Part shown: in pieces, positions 41,918 to 50,754 of the stretch
How the letters are laid out: each line of letters opens with the position of its first letter
Position numbering within the stretch: position 1 is the first letter of the stretch
NCBI GenBank assembly: GCA_029232285.1
Contig: JAOXFI010000050.1
Span: forward strand, 1-55,339
Direction of reading: 5' to 3'
From: Agmasoma carcini (nom. nud.)
Taxonomy: Eukaryota > Microsporidia > Thelohaniidae
Length of the DNA: 55,339 nt
Made by a program: the position numbers and the translations under genes
Notes under the pieces: model-generated
The model's input: only the letters and a program-made list of their open reading frames with translations
The model's database searches: none
What the model was told of the DNA's origin: nothing

Positions 41918-42361
41918 ATGCGCTGTCTATGGGAAAATTGTAAGAAAGATGTTGATAACTTATCTAGTCATCTTTTAGAACATATCAATGGTGATAACAA
42001 TCTTATTTGTGCATGGGAGGGTTGTTCTAAGCAAAATAAAGCCTTTCCAAATGCTTTAACCCTACAAAACCATATGCTTCAACATTGTAATGAAAAGCCT
42101 TTTAAATGTGAGATTTGTAGTAAAGATTTTAGCAGAGCTGAATCTTTGAATAAACATATTAAGAGACATGAAGCTGATGATTTGCAGGTTGATGATGCAA
42201 TTAGTAAGTTTTTAGATGTATGTTGTGATAGGGAGAAGGGTGTAAGGAATACCAAATCTTTACTAGAGGAGAGACAGTTTAAGATTAGCTTAGTTAGGAT
42301 TTTAACTGATGAGATTCAACATGTAAGAAATGATTTTGATACTTGGGATGATTATTTATGA
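41918..42361 (+). CDS. Three-finger C2H2 zinc-finger protein
   Basis: 147 aa with three consecutive C2H2 fingers: C3/C8/H18/H22 (divergent C-x4-C), C31/C36/H52/H56 (C-x4-C, GLI/ZAP1-like spacing) and C64/C67/H80/H84 with a classical linker NEKPFKC before it. The first two C-x4-C fingers with Trp (CLWENC, CAWEGC) form the tandem type seen in GLI/ZIC and fungal Zap1/PacC proteins; PacC has exactly such a three-finger layout, so a PacC/Rim101-like regulator is a reasonable guess. The C-terminal 60 residues are acidic and helical. Start element AAAAATTTTTAG abuts ATG. Confidence 0.85.
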   Translation: MRCLWENCKKDVDNLSSHLLEHINGDNNLICAWEGCSKQNKAFPNALTLQNHMLQHCNEKPFKCEICSKDFSRAESLNKHIKRHEADDLQVDDAISKFLDVCCDREKGVRNTKSLLEERQFKISLVRILTDEIQHVRNDFDTWDDYL

Positions 42362-42401
42362 TTAAATATATTGAATATGTAGTTTTATACTTATATTAGA
42401 T

Positions 42402-42535
42402 TTATTGACTAACTAATCTGATCTGAATAACTAGACTAACTAATCTGATCTGAATAACTAGACTAACTAATCTGATCTGACTAACTAGACTAACTAATCT
42501 GATCTGACTAACTAGACTAACTAATCTGGCTAGCC
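42402..42535. repeat. 27-bp minisatellite
   Basis: Four to five copies of a 27-bp unit, ATCTGAATAACTAGACTAAC plus TAATCTG, downstream of the zinc-finger gene. Confidence 0.95.
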
Positions 42536-42642
42536 AATATATACTATTATTATATAATATATTATTACGTAATATTATACCTCTATATATTTATATATAA
42601 TTTTAAAATTTTATTCTCCTTTTTACATATAAATTCTAAGAC

Positions 42643-42660
42643 ACCCCCCCTTACACTCAA
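42643..42660 (+). promoter_or_regulatory. C-run element before membrane-protein gene
   Basis: ACACCCCCCCTTACACTCAA abuts the ATG at 42661. It is the only C7 tract near a start in the window; the usual AAATTTT element is 50 bp upstream instead. C-rich motifs near microsporidian start sites have been reported, so it may mark a different promoter class. Confidence 0.4.
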
Positions 42661-43752
42661 ATGCTACTACTCAATAAAAAAAACTTAGCTGTATGCTTTT
42701 TACTTATAACAATAGGTCTACTTACTTACATCATGCCTCAAAATGCATACAGTCCAAACATATTTGGTTTTGTAATATCTGCTTCAATATTTCTTAGCTG
42801 TCCAAAATCTAAAAAATTAACCTCATCTAACATTAAACACATAATTTATAGCATACCACCCGCATTAGCATATCGTATATCCCTTATTAGCTTTCTAGAA
42901 CTAGCACAATCAACCACTTTCTATCATACCTTCACTATTGCTTGTTTATTTATGTTTTCAAACTTTTCAGTCACTGTAATCATAAAATCAAACATTGATA
43001 TGTTTTTTAATACGCTTTACATCATGTCAATATCTATGTTTCTACTTTTTACGACATTTTTAGATCTTAAGCATGTTTCTATTATATGTTTTTCTATTTT
43101 AATATTTAATTACTTTGATGATATAAAATTACAATATGTATCTGGTATTTTAAGTATTATGACTTTTATAGATCTTATAATGAACTTTGATCATAATATA
43201 TTTCCATTTTGGTCTTTTATTGTATCAATATCAATATTTATTACTGTGGCTTTGTTATTAAGAATTGATCTCAGTGTTGATGATGATCTTAGTATATTTT
43301 TTTGCTTTTTATGTTCAATAGTAGCACTTGTACTGACTTGTGTGTATTCTAATGCTTATACGTTGTTTCTTAGAGTGCCTGGGTATGTTATTAACCTTTT
43401 AGTAAGTACTTCAGTGTTTTTTTCTTTTGTATATGAAATTACTACTTATAACAAAGGAAAATATAATATTTTGATAAAAATAATTGAAAATATAATAATT
43501 GAGAAGAAATACGATCTTAATGAGATGAAACATTATTATGATGTGATGAATAATGTAGTGTTCTTACATGATGATAAAGGGTTTTGTTTTTCAGCTGCTA
43601 TGTCACGTTTTATACTTGATAGTGATGAAGTAAAAGATATTGAAAATTTAAGAGTTTTTCATTTCTTATCTTTAGCAAAGGTTATAAACACAATACTTAA
43701 TAGTAAATATGGAGGAGCTGAAAAATATTTGTATTTATTAGAAAATGAATAA
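42661..43752 (+). CDS. Polytopic membrane protein, about 10 spans
   Basis: 363 aa. Hydrophobic segments suggest about ten transmembrane helices between residues 8 and 270 (for example LAVCFLLITIGLLTYI, FTIACLFMFSNFSVTVII, LSIFFCFLCSIVALVLTCVY), followed by a soluble C-terminal domain of about 90 residues (KYDLNEMKHYYDVMNNVVFLHDDKG...). Ten spans would suit a drug/metabolite-type transporter, but no signature is seen. First span could serve as signal anchor. No family assigned. Its stop overlaps a low-complexity tract, and it converges on RPP30. Confidence 0.75.
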   Translation: MLLLNKKNLAVCFLLITIGLLTYIMPQNAYSPNIFGFVISASIFLSCPKSKKLTSSNIKHIIYSIPPALAYRISLISFLELAQSTTFYHTFTIACLFMFSNFSVTVIIKSNIDMFFNTLYIMSISMFLLFTTFLDLKHVSIICFSILIFNYFDDIKLQYVSGILSIMTFIDLIMNFDHNIFPFWSFIVSISIFITVALLLRIDLSVDDDLSIFFCFLCSIVALVLTCVYSNAYTLFLRVPGYVINLLVSTSVFFSFVYEITTYNKGKYNILIKIIENIIIEKKYDLNEMKHYYDVMNNVVFLHDDKGFCFSAAMSRFILDSDEVKDIENLRVFHFLSLAKVINTILNSKYGGAEKYLYLLENE

Positions 43753-43975
43753 TATTTTAGTTATTTTTATATATATTTTAGTTATTTTATACATATTTTA
43801 TATATTTTTATATATATTTTTATATATATTTCTATTATTTAACATATTTATATATTTTTATATATATTTTTATATATATTTTTATATATTTTTATATATA
43901 TTTCTATTATTTAACATATTTTTTTATATATTTCTATTATTTAACATATGTTTAATATAATTTTTATTTATGCAT
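43753..43975. repeat. TATATTTTTATATA low-complexity tract
   Basis: Nearly pure A/T array of TATATATTTTTATA and TTTCTATTATTTAACA units between convergent genes. The 71-codon frame at 43745-43960 consists of I/Y/F/L repeats encoded by this tract and is not a gene. Confidence 0.9.
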
Positions 43976-43980
43976 TTTTT

Positions 43981-44622
43981 TTAATTTCTTTCTATAAAAA
44001 AATTATTTAATAATTTTTTTTCATTTATTTTAAAAAATGATTTATCCTTTGAAAATCTTCTTAATGAGGCATGTTCAAGCATTTCACTAGAATTTTTAAT
44101 AATTTTATCAATTTTACTTTCATTCAGATCAAACAACCTTAAAATACACTTAATATCATTTTCTGACTTCAATTCTGTTATATTTGATGCATTAGATGAG
44201 AGTATAAGAACATCCAAACCTTTTATAGCAATTATTTTACGTATAGCTGACATAAACATAACCCTTTCTTTAGATGAATATAAAATATTTGATATTTTTA
44301 TTTCAATATAAATATTTAAACTTCTTAATATATTTATGTGACTTTTTTTAAGATTTTTAATTAATTGCAATTTAATATTTATAAGATCAGCTCCAAGTTT
44401 TGATATATGCTTTATTTGTGTTAGTTCATTAATTTCTATGCAAATTACATCAAATTTTAATGCATTTGACTTAATTGCATTAGAATTTATTGAAGATGAC
44501 ATTTTTAGGTTAAGACGTGATAGAAACCCCTCTTTTTGTCTATTACTAACTAAATAAATGTTTTTATTGTTTAAATAGTCAAAATTAGTAAAGCTTTCAT
44601 TTAAATTTATTTCAATAAACAT
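43981..44622 (-). CDS. RPP1: RNase P/MRP protein subunit RPP30
   Basis: 213 aa, matching the Rpp30/Rpp1 TIM-barrel-like family. MFIEINLNESFTNFDYLN occupies the conserved N-terminal 'mfyDLNvp' position; FDVICIEINELTQIKHISKLGADLINI is the central strand-helix-strand; INIYIEIKISNIL and GLDVLILSSNASNITELKSENDIKCIL match the 'fEI.ys..l' and 'iiiSSgA....elRsp.Dv..l' signatures, with a C-terminal ASLRRFSKD. It works in tRNA 5' maturation and rRNA processing. Start: a longer frame begins at 44655 (MHKFF), but AATTTTCCAA just before 44622 and the family N-terminus favour the shorter form. Confidence 0.8.
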   Translation of the reverse strand: MFIEINLNESFTNFDYLNNKNIYLVSNRQKEGFLSRLNLKMSSSINSNAIKSNALKFDVICIEINELTQIKHISKLGADLINIKLQLIKNLKKSHINILRSLNIYIEIKISNILYSSKERVMFMSAIRKIIAIKGLDVLILSSNASNITELKSENDIKCILRLFDLNESKIDKIIKNSSEMLEHASLRRFSKDKSFFKINEKKLLNNFFIERN

Positions 44623-44655
44623 TTGGAAAATTATTATGGAAAAAAATTTATGCAT

Positions 44656-44917
44656 TTATAATATTTAAGCATATTTACAAAAGTTATTCATAACTTTTTA
44701 TTTATGCACTTAGACAACTTATTATTTATGCGTATTCATATAATTTATTATTTATCCATACTCATATAATTTATGCACTTAGACAACTTATTATTTATGC
44801 ATACTCATATAACTTATTATTTATGCATATTCATATCTTTTTATTTATCCATACTCATATAATTTATGCATATTCATATAACTTATTATTTATGCATTTA
44901 CATAAAAATAAGTTTTT
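44656..44917. repeat. TTTATGCAT/AACTTATTATTTATGC minisatellite
   Basis: Array of 18-36-bp units combining TTATTATTTATGCA, TACTCATATAA and CACTTAGACAAC between EPL1 (stop) and RPP30 (start), so it covers the RPP30 promoter region. Confidence 0.9.
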
Positions 44918-45763
44918 TCATGTCTCTTCATCATCAGATCTTATGAAATAAGTGGCAAGCTCATTTGGTAAAAATTTACTAAATGGCTTTCTTTGCTTTC
45001 TCTTAATATAAATAATTTTATCTCTATTCTGCATTAAAGTTACAGGATTGTTAGCTAATTTTCTACTCTCAGCCTTGTCTATTTCTTCTAATATCATTCT
45101 TTTTATCTTTTTAAAGCTTTTATCACTTGGACTGAACTCTTTATATAATTTTTCAGTATTATTTAACATTTTTATGTTAATATTATTCACATTCTTAGCC
45201 ATTTCACATAAAGTTCTTATTAAATTAAGTTCAGTACCCATTTTTTCCATTTTCTCAGTCAAATCAACATCAGCACGTCTATTTTTAAACTTAGGAGTGA
45301 ATATTCTTCTTCTAAAACTTACAATATTCTCATAATTAGGTGTATCAACTCTTACTAACCTTCTATCATTGACAAACTCGGCTATTTCATTATTATTGAC
45401 TGGTTCAAAGTCTTGATCTATTAATTTATTGACTATTTCTGGGTTTTCTATAGTTTTAAGATCATTTTTATCAAAAATGTAATGATTTGGGACGTCTTCG
45501 GACCAATAAATTTTCTTTTTAATTTTGATATTTTTGTATATATTTCTTGTTGGATTATCAATATTTGTGATTACGGGTAGGGGTATTGATTCTGATTTGG
45601 TGATTGCTCTTGTTAAATGTACTTCTTTTTCCTCGTCTGCCTCCATACCAGTATCACATGCCTCTACATAGTCATCAATGAGATCTGAGGGCATATCCTT
45701 TAGTGACTTGACAGAATAAGTAGCTGTAGGGTCCAATTTGACATTTCTCTTTCTTTTTAACAT
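44918..45763 (-). CDS. EPL1: Enhancer-of-polycomb-like protein (NuA4/piccolo subunit)
   Basis: 281 aa. The N-terminal EPcA-type motif is clear: LIDDYVEACDTGMEADEEKEVHLTRAI at about 29-55, then IPLP, matching Epl1 '...tGmekeEe.E.HLQrai....ipiP'. Next comes KKIYWSEDVPNHYIFDKNDLKTIENPEIVNKLIDQDFE, and the centre has R/K-rich segments (SFRRRIFTPKFKNRRADVDL). Epl1 bridges the Esa1 acetyltransferase to nucleosomes in NuA4/piccolo. It is much shorter than the yeast protein (832 aa); truncation of the C-terminus is usual for microsporidia. A 5-codon upstream ORF overlaps its start (see separate entry). Confidence 0.8.
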   Translation of the reverse strand: MLKRKRNVKLDPTATYSVKSLKDMPSDLIDDYVEACDTGMEADEEKEVHLTRAITKSESIPLPVITNIDNPTRNIYKNIKIKKKIYWSEDVPNHYIFDKNDLKTIENPEIVNKLIDQDFEPVNNNEIAEFVNDRRLVRVDTPNYENIVSFRRRIFTPKFKNRRADVDLTEKMEKMGTELNLIRTLCEMAKNVNNINIKMLNNTEKLYKEFSPSDKSFKKIKRMILEEIDKAESRKLANNPVTLMQNRDKIIYIKRKQRKPFSKFLPNELATYFIRSDDEET

Positions 45764-45774
45764 GTATGGATCAT
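45757..45774 (-). promoter_or_regulatory. Overlapping 5-codon uORF at EPL1 start
   Basis: ATGATCCATACATGTTAA on the minus strand: an ATG 11 bp upstream of, and out of frame with, the EPL1 ATG, terminating inside the first EPL1 codons. The AAATTTTTTATTCC element is upstream of both ATGs, so the transcript probably includes the uORF. Confidence 0.45.
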
Positions 45775-46011
45775 TTTTTGTTTGGAATAAAAAATTTTAT
45801 ATTTATTCATTTTTTACAAATTTAACTATAAACAAAATTAAGAATTGATGAATGTTAGAAATATGATTATATAATAAATATAATTGTATAATAAATATAA
45901 TTGTATAATAATATGAGTATAATAGTATATTATAGACCTCTATAATGCATTTATTACATCATTATATCACTATTATCTTATTTGTTAAAAAATAATTTGC
46001 ATAATTTTTTT
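45775..46011. other. Divergent promoter spacer EPL1 / OB-fold gene
   Basis: Contains the EPL1 start element AAAATTTTTTATTCC (minus), short ATAATAAATATAATTGT repeats at 45870-45920, and TTGCATAATTTTTTT abutting the OB-fold gene ATG. Confidence 0.7.
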
Positions 46012-46428
46012 ATGGATGACTTTATGTCTAGTATAAAAGCTAAAAAAGCTTGTATCAATAAAGAAGAGCCCGAATGTACCATTAATATTGATGAAACAAG
46101 TCAATCTGACCATTTAATAAAATCAAAGCTTGATTTTGACCTACTTAAGAGAAAAAGATCACTTTGTAATGCAATAACAATAAATAAAGTTATTGAAACG
46201 AAAGGTTATAAGCTTGAAGATAAATTATATGCAATTGTTAAGTCAGTTAATGTATTTAGTAAAAAAGTTAGACAACTTGAGTTAGTTGATGAAACTGGTT
46301 CAATAATGGCTAGTAGTTTAGTTAATGCAAGTGTTGGTGATATTTTATGCATACAAAATTTTTCATTATGGAAAGTTAACAATATAAATTCAATAAATAT
46401 TGTGCATAAAAATATTGAAAGTATTTAA
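46012..46428 (+). CDS. OB-fold protein, HROB/DUF4539-like
   Basis: 138 aa. The first 60 residues are charged and low in structure. The C-terminal 80 residues read as an OB fold: LYAIVKSVNVFSKKVRQLELVDETGSIMAS..., GDILCIQNFSLWKV, then INIVHKNIESI, matching the pattern of the C-terminal OB domain of HROB/C17orf53 (MCM8-9 loading in homologous recombination): short 'l.D.TG.i...l' strand, 'G.vL.Lk.vsv', 'Lnit..N...I'. A generic RPA/tRNA-type OB fold is the alternative. Start at 46012 fits ATAATTTTTTT before ATG; an in-frame upstream non-ATG start adds ten residues and is unlikely. Confidence 0.6.
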   Translation: MDDFMSSIKAKKACINKEEPECTINIDETSQSDHLIKSKLDFDLLKRKRSLCNAITINKVIETKGYKLEDKLYAIVKSVNVFSKKVRQLELVDETGSIMASSLVNASVGDILCIQNFSLWKVNNINSINIVHKNIESI

Positions 46429-46808
46429 ATAAAATAATTGTTAAAGTTTTAGTAATAATATTTATGCATGTTGTAATTTATGCATGTTGTAATCTATGCA
46501 TGACGTAATTTATGCATGTTTTAATCTATGCTTGACGTAGTATATTTGACTAACTAACTTGACTAACTAATCTGACTGACTAACTAACCTAACTAACTAA
46601 CCTGACTAACTAACTAACCTAACTAACTAACCTGACTAACTAACTAACCTAACTAACTAACCTGACTGACTAACTAACTAACCTAACTAACTAACCTGAC
46701 TGACTAACCTGACTAACTAATCATACATAATCATACATAATCATACATAATCATATATAAGTATAAGTAACTATATATGACTTTTTATGTTTTAAAATTT
46801 ATTTGTTT
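46429..46808. repeat. Minisatellite-filled spacer
   Basis: ATTTATGCATGTTGTA units (46455-46535), then an AACTAACTAACCTGACT array (46545-46720), then four copies of AATCATACAT (46722-46762). The start element AAAATTTATTTGTTT precedes the CDC50 ATG. Confidence 0.95.
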
Positions 46809-47606
46809 ATGAATTGGGGTGAAAAACTAAAAGATGATATTCTTAGACAGAACCTAAAAGGTGAGTATAGAGAGCATTTTAGCTCTAGAGTAGGACTTAA
46901 ATTCATTGTGTTAGGTATTTTAAACTTAGCTTTATCTTTATTTATATTTATATCAAGATTTGAAGCTATTGATATAAATTATGATTCTGATCTAAATAAG
47001 ACTTTAAATTTAAGTAAAGGTAGGCATTATTTATACATTAAGATAAATGAGTTCTATCAGAATAACTTAGGTTATACTAAAAGTATTAATTACGATCAAC
47101 TTAAAGGAAAAAAAGACGAAGTACCAGTTATTTATCCTGAAGGAATTATAGCTGAAACTTTTTTTACTGATGAATTGAATATTATTAATAATAAAAATGA
47201 TGATATTACTACTGATAATATTAGTAAAGATATAAATATTATAGGATTAACAGAATATAAAGATGATGAAATTATATGGCCTGAAAGTTGGAGAAAATCT
47301 ACAAATGAGGGAACAACAGCTTTAAATTTTAAAGGTGAACGTGATTTACCGATCTTAAATGAACGTTTCATAAATTGGATTAGTTTATCTACATTTCCTA
47401 ATTTTAAAAAATTGTGGTGTGTTATTGATTCAGAAGGTGAAGATTTTGAATTAAGTATTAAATCATATTGGAAATTGTCTGATAAATCAATATACATACA
47501 AAAGAAGAGTTGGTTAGGCATAAAAAATTATGATATTGCTATTATGTTAAGTGTAATTGGTGTGATTTTGATGTTAGTTGGATTATTTGTATTACGTATT
47601 CAATAA
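46809..47606 (+). CDS. CDC50/LEM3-family protein (P4-ATPase beta subunit)
   Basis: 265 aa with two membrane spans, about residues 29-48 (FIVLGILNLALSLFIFISRF) and 239-260 (IAIMLSVIGVILMLVGLFVL), flanking one exoplasmic domain. Family signatures: LYIKINEFYQNNLGYTKSINYDQL ('vyY.L.nFYQNhrrYv.S.d..QL'), YPEGIIAETFFTDELNI ('PCGliA.S.FNDtf'), NERFINWISLSTFPNFKKLW ('DE.fivWMRtAalPtFrkLyg'), and a C-terminal GIKNYDIAIMLSVIGVILML. It partners phospholipid flippases for lipid asymmetry and ER exit. The cysteine pairs of the animal/yeast proteins appear reduced. Start at the ATG after TTTATTTGTTT; the frame extends two codons upstream through a TTG. Confidence 0.88.
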   Translation: MNWGEKLKDDILRQNLKGEYREHFSSRVGLKFIVLGILNLALSLFIFISRFEAIDINYDSDLNKTLNLSKGRHYLYIKINEFYQNNLGYTKSINYDQLKGKKDEVPVIYPEGIIAETFFTDELNIINNKNDDITTDNISKDINIIGLTEYKDDEIIWPESWRKSTNEGTTALNFKGERDLPILNERFINWISLSTFPNFKKLWCVIDSEGEDFELSIKSYWKLSDKSIYIQKKSWLGIKNYDIAIMLSVIGVILMLVGLFVLRIQ

Positions 47607-47631
47607 ATGGTGTGAATTTGATAAATTTAAG

Positions 47632-47900
47632 TTAATAAGTTAATTTTTGATATGAAGAATTATTAATGAGATGGGGTGTTAATAGATCAATACAAGTTAA
47701 TTTTTGAAATGAAGAATTGTTAATGAGATAGGGTGTTAATAGATCAATACAAGTTAATTTTTGATATGAAAAATTGTTAATGTTAATGAGATTGTTGTAT
47801 TAATATTAATGAGATGGGGTGTTAATAGATCAATACAAGTTAATTTTTGATATGAAGAATTGTTAATGAGATAGGGTGTTAATAGATCAATACAAGCTTT
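47632..47900. repeat. About 57-bp tandem repeat
   Basis: About four units carrying TTAATTTTTGATATGAAGAA, TTAATGAGAT and GGGGTGTTAATAGATCAATAC. Located just after the CDC50 gene. Confidence 0.9.
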
Positions 47901-47959
47901 TTTTAATACTTAGAGAATTTAGGAGTTTACTGGATAAAAATCACATTGTGAAATTTTTT

Positions 47960-48700
47960 AATTTGTGAGTTTTATACAGTAAAGCAACTTAACCAAGGCT
48001 TTGCAAGATGGAATTTTTACACTAATGGGGTTCTTATCAGCACCAAAAACACTTTCGTCTATTTTAAATATAAAAGATAAAGAGGAATTTTTATGTAGGA
48101 GAGAAATGGAAAAAGGGGTTTTAACGATAATTAAATCAATTAGGAATTTAGATGGTGTGATTTTAAAGTGTTACGAAAGCACCAAAACACTTGAGTACTT
48201 CAAGGTAGCATTTCTCAGATTAAAAAAACCTTTAGCTTAAATTCATAGATTATCAATACTTTAGCTTATCTTCTTAGATTAAAAACCTTTAGCTTATCTT
48301 CTTATATTAAAAATTACTTTAACCTATTTATATTCAAATAACACACCAAATTGGTCTGCTTCGTCATAATTATTGATAGTATTGAAGATATAATAAAATT
48401 ATATATAACACCACAACTATCAAGAAACAAAATATATTATTGGTGTGATTTATAACATACAAAAGAATTTATGTTGAATGTACTTGCAGATAGAAGCATT
48501 CAAAGCTTTGAAACATTTATTAAAAATAAGCAAACTTGTGAAAAATGATCGGTATCATTTATATCCCAAAGCTGTTACAGTATTATAAATCATGGGTTTA
48601 GAGATGAACACATTAATAATATTGAGAATGTTTGGTAGAGTTTAAAATTGATAAATTAGAAAATACATTAAAGAGTATAAAACACCAAATAATAACTTTC
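47960..48700 (+). mobile_element. Merlin/IS1595-type transposase relic, copy 5
   Basis: Plus strand: ARWNFYTNGVLISTKNT (about 48006-48050), FMLNVLADRSIQSFETFIKN (about 48468-48528) matching the 'vp.Rs..tL...I' helix, and INHGFRDEHINNIENVW*SLK at about 48582-48647, matching 'nHs.gF.d..gvHtN.IEnlWs.lK'. It differs from the other four copies in having HINNIENVW rather than HTQ-IE, so it is a distinct subfamily. The 79-codon frame at 48001-48240 starts with TTG and is part of this relic. Confidence 0.7.
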
Positions 48701-49549
48701 ATTATAAAACTATTTAATTATTATTATTTTCAAAATGAGTTTTATCCAGTAGACCCAAATTTTGTATTAAAAATAATTTTTATTATGTTTGAGAATGTGT
48801 GATCAAAAAAAGATCAATCTTGATGTAACAATTTCTGTAAGTGTTTCTTAATCTACCAATATTTTATATAGAATGGATCATATAAAATATTTGTATACAC
48901 AAGCCTTAAGATTTATTTGTCTTGAATTTAATATCTTATTATCACCAAAAATCATAAATCAGCAAGTATAAACTAATGATTTATTGTATAAGAAATAATA
49001 CTATCTGATCAATATTAATTATATACAGTAAGATATCTCAAGATATATATGGTGTATTTATAAGGTTCTTACCCTTAGTAGGATTGACGCAAGTTAAATA
49101 AACAATTTGGTTTTAGTGGCGACAACAATCTCTTTGTTATAAAACAAAATTATGTATAAAAAGATTAGAACTAACCTTAGTTTTTTGAATTAAGTAATTG
49201 TAGCGTATGTCAATAATATCTTTTATTAACACTTAAGCAATATTTATATAAGTAATCAACACGTACATGTTGCTTAATATTCTAATTGATTTTCAATAGT
49301 GGTTACAAAAGGTTATTACTAAGTATTTATCATATTACAATCTTTAAATAGCATATCTCTTGATTAGGATTCTACAATCAAAATTTTTCATTAAATTGTA
49401 AGTATGATATAGATTGATAGAAAATTATACATTATAAATCATGTAAGATCACCACACACCAAGTTTTATGTATTATTTAGGTTTAAGAGTGTAAAATCAT
49501 TATAATATTTGTAAAAGTAATATCCTACATCACAATTTCTATAATGATC

Positions 49550-49700
49550 AGGTTTTATTAGTTAGTTAATATTCTCACAGTTTTAATACATTTCCAAAAA
49601 CCAGCTATAACATTGAACCATATGTCATAAGACACCTTAATGACAATGAACTTACCATCCTAATAGAAGGCAATAAGTATACGAATAATCTTCACCAGTA
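49550..49700 (+). mobile_element. Possible Tc1/mariner fragment
   Basis: RHLNDNELTILIEGNKYTNN (about 49631-49690) resembles the 'G.g.L..IEGnMns..Y' segment of Tc1 transposases. The match is short and no catalytic residue is present. Confidence 0.4.
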
Positions 49701-49910
49701 GGTATGAGATTAAGAGACTCTACAAAGGATAATAACGTTAAAAACACCGGCTAATTAAACGAAAGTAAGGCAATGGGTATACAAATGATCTTTACCAGTA
49801 GGTATGAGGTTAAGAGACTTTACAAAGGATAATAACGTTTAAACCTTCGGCTAATTAAACGAAAGTAAGGCAATGGGTATACGAATAATCTTCACCACTA
49901 GGTAAGATCA
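49669..49910. repeat. 100-bp tandem repeat, 2.4 copies
   Basis: GGCAATAAGTATAC/GGCAATGGGTATAC starts at 49669, 49769 and 49869, an exact 100-bp period. The unit begins inside the Tc1-like fragment, so the duplication followed its insertion. Confidence 0.95.
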
Positions 49911-49929
49911 CTATCTTAAGTATGTATGA

Positions 49930-50040
49930 TAACACTAAGCAACATTATATAGTTTGATATCTTTTAAGTCTTACTATCACTATCTAAGACGGTTTGATAA
50001 TCAAGTTTCTTTACCAAAACATGATACTTGTATGTTCACC
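49930..50040 (+). repeat. Dispersed repeat family X, partial copy 8
   Basis: Holds AAGTCTTACTATCACTATCT and CTTTACCAAAACATGATACTTG, the reverse complement of the left part of the 38-kb copy. Decayed reading: SLPKHDTCMF. Lacks the GGTTATCC core. Confidence 0.55.
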
Positions 50041-50279
50041 ATTCTATTATCTGAAATTCCAATTTTATTATTATTGTTTTTACTTACTTTTCTAACTTAA
50101 GCTCACTTATACTAAATATTTTTTGTATAAAATAAGCGATGAGGTTCCAATTGATATGGCCTTGTAGCATTTGTTTTTTATTATAAAAGATTATAACTAA
50201 CTATATAATGATAATATTATATTCTTTAGACATGATATAAGTCTAATTAAACCTTTTTATTAATATAAACTATTAGATA

Positions 50280-50315
50280 TACATATAGATATAGATATAC
50301 ACTATATACTATATT

Positions 50316-50394
<79 letters not shown>

Positions 50395-50490
50395 CTATAT
50401 ACACTATATACACTATATACACTATATACACTATATACACTATATACTTATACATATACACTATATACTTATACATATACATATATAATA
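50280..50490. repeat. ATACAT and CACTATATA microsatellites
   Basis: Run of (ATACAT)n followed by (ACTATATAC)n adjacent to the 3' end of the minus-strand gene pair. The open frame across it encodes only Y/M/V/I repeats. Confidence 0.95.
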
Positions 50491-50499
50491 TCAACACAT

Positions 50500-50754
50500 T
50501 TATTTCATTCTCTTTTTTATTGAATTTAAAATTTTACAAAATTTTTCTTCAGTCTTTGTTAAAATTCCAGTCAATTTAAAATGTTCCAAATATTTTTCTA
50601 TTTTCTCAACACTAAATTCATGTTCTAAAGGTGTGGTCTGATGTTGCATAAAATCATCCAATACAATTTCTCTAAAACTATCAGATTCAACAAACATTTC
50701 AAATTCTTTAAATTTACTTTCATAATTTTTGTTTAATTCTTCTCTATTTCTCAT
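50500..50754 (-). CDS. 84-aa helical protein, unknown; overlaps upstream gene
   Basis: MRNREELNKNYESKFKEFEMFVESDSFRE...KILNSIKKRMK: charged, helical, acidic then basic at the C-terminus. No recognised family. Its ATG lies inside the last codons of the DUF2439 gene, with an 11-bp overlap (CATGAGAAATAG region) in a different frame. TTTATTTAAAAAAAATAGCC precedes the ATG, so it could have its own start site or be translated from a shared transcript. Confidence 0.65.
   Translation of the reverse strand: MRNREELNKNYESKFKEFEMFVESDSFREIVLDDFMQHQTTPLEHEFSVEKIEKYLEHFKLTGILTKTEEKFCKILNSIKKRMK

Larger units (their letters stand above)
47607..50499. other. TE-relic desert
   Basis: Contains a 57-bp tandem repeat, Merlin copy 5, a possible Tc1 fragment with a 100-bp tandem repeat, a partial family X copy and a microsatellite. 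No intact gene. Confidence 0.65.

Noticed and set aside
43745..43960. 71-codon frame of I/Y/F/L residues
   Set aside because: Encoded by a TATATTTTTATA low-complexity array; no start element.
48001..48240. 79-codon frame beginning with TTG
   Set aside because: Lies within a transposase relic whose motifs continue in other frames; non-ATG start.
50309..50497. 62-codon frame of Y/M/V/I repeats
   Set aside because: Translation of the ATACAT/CACTATATA microsatellite.
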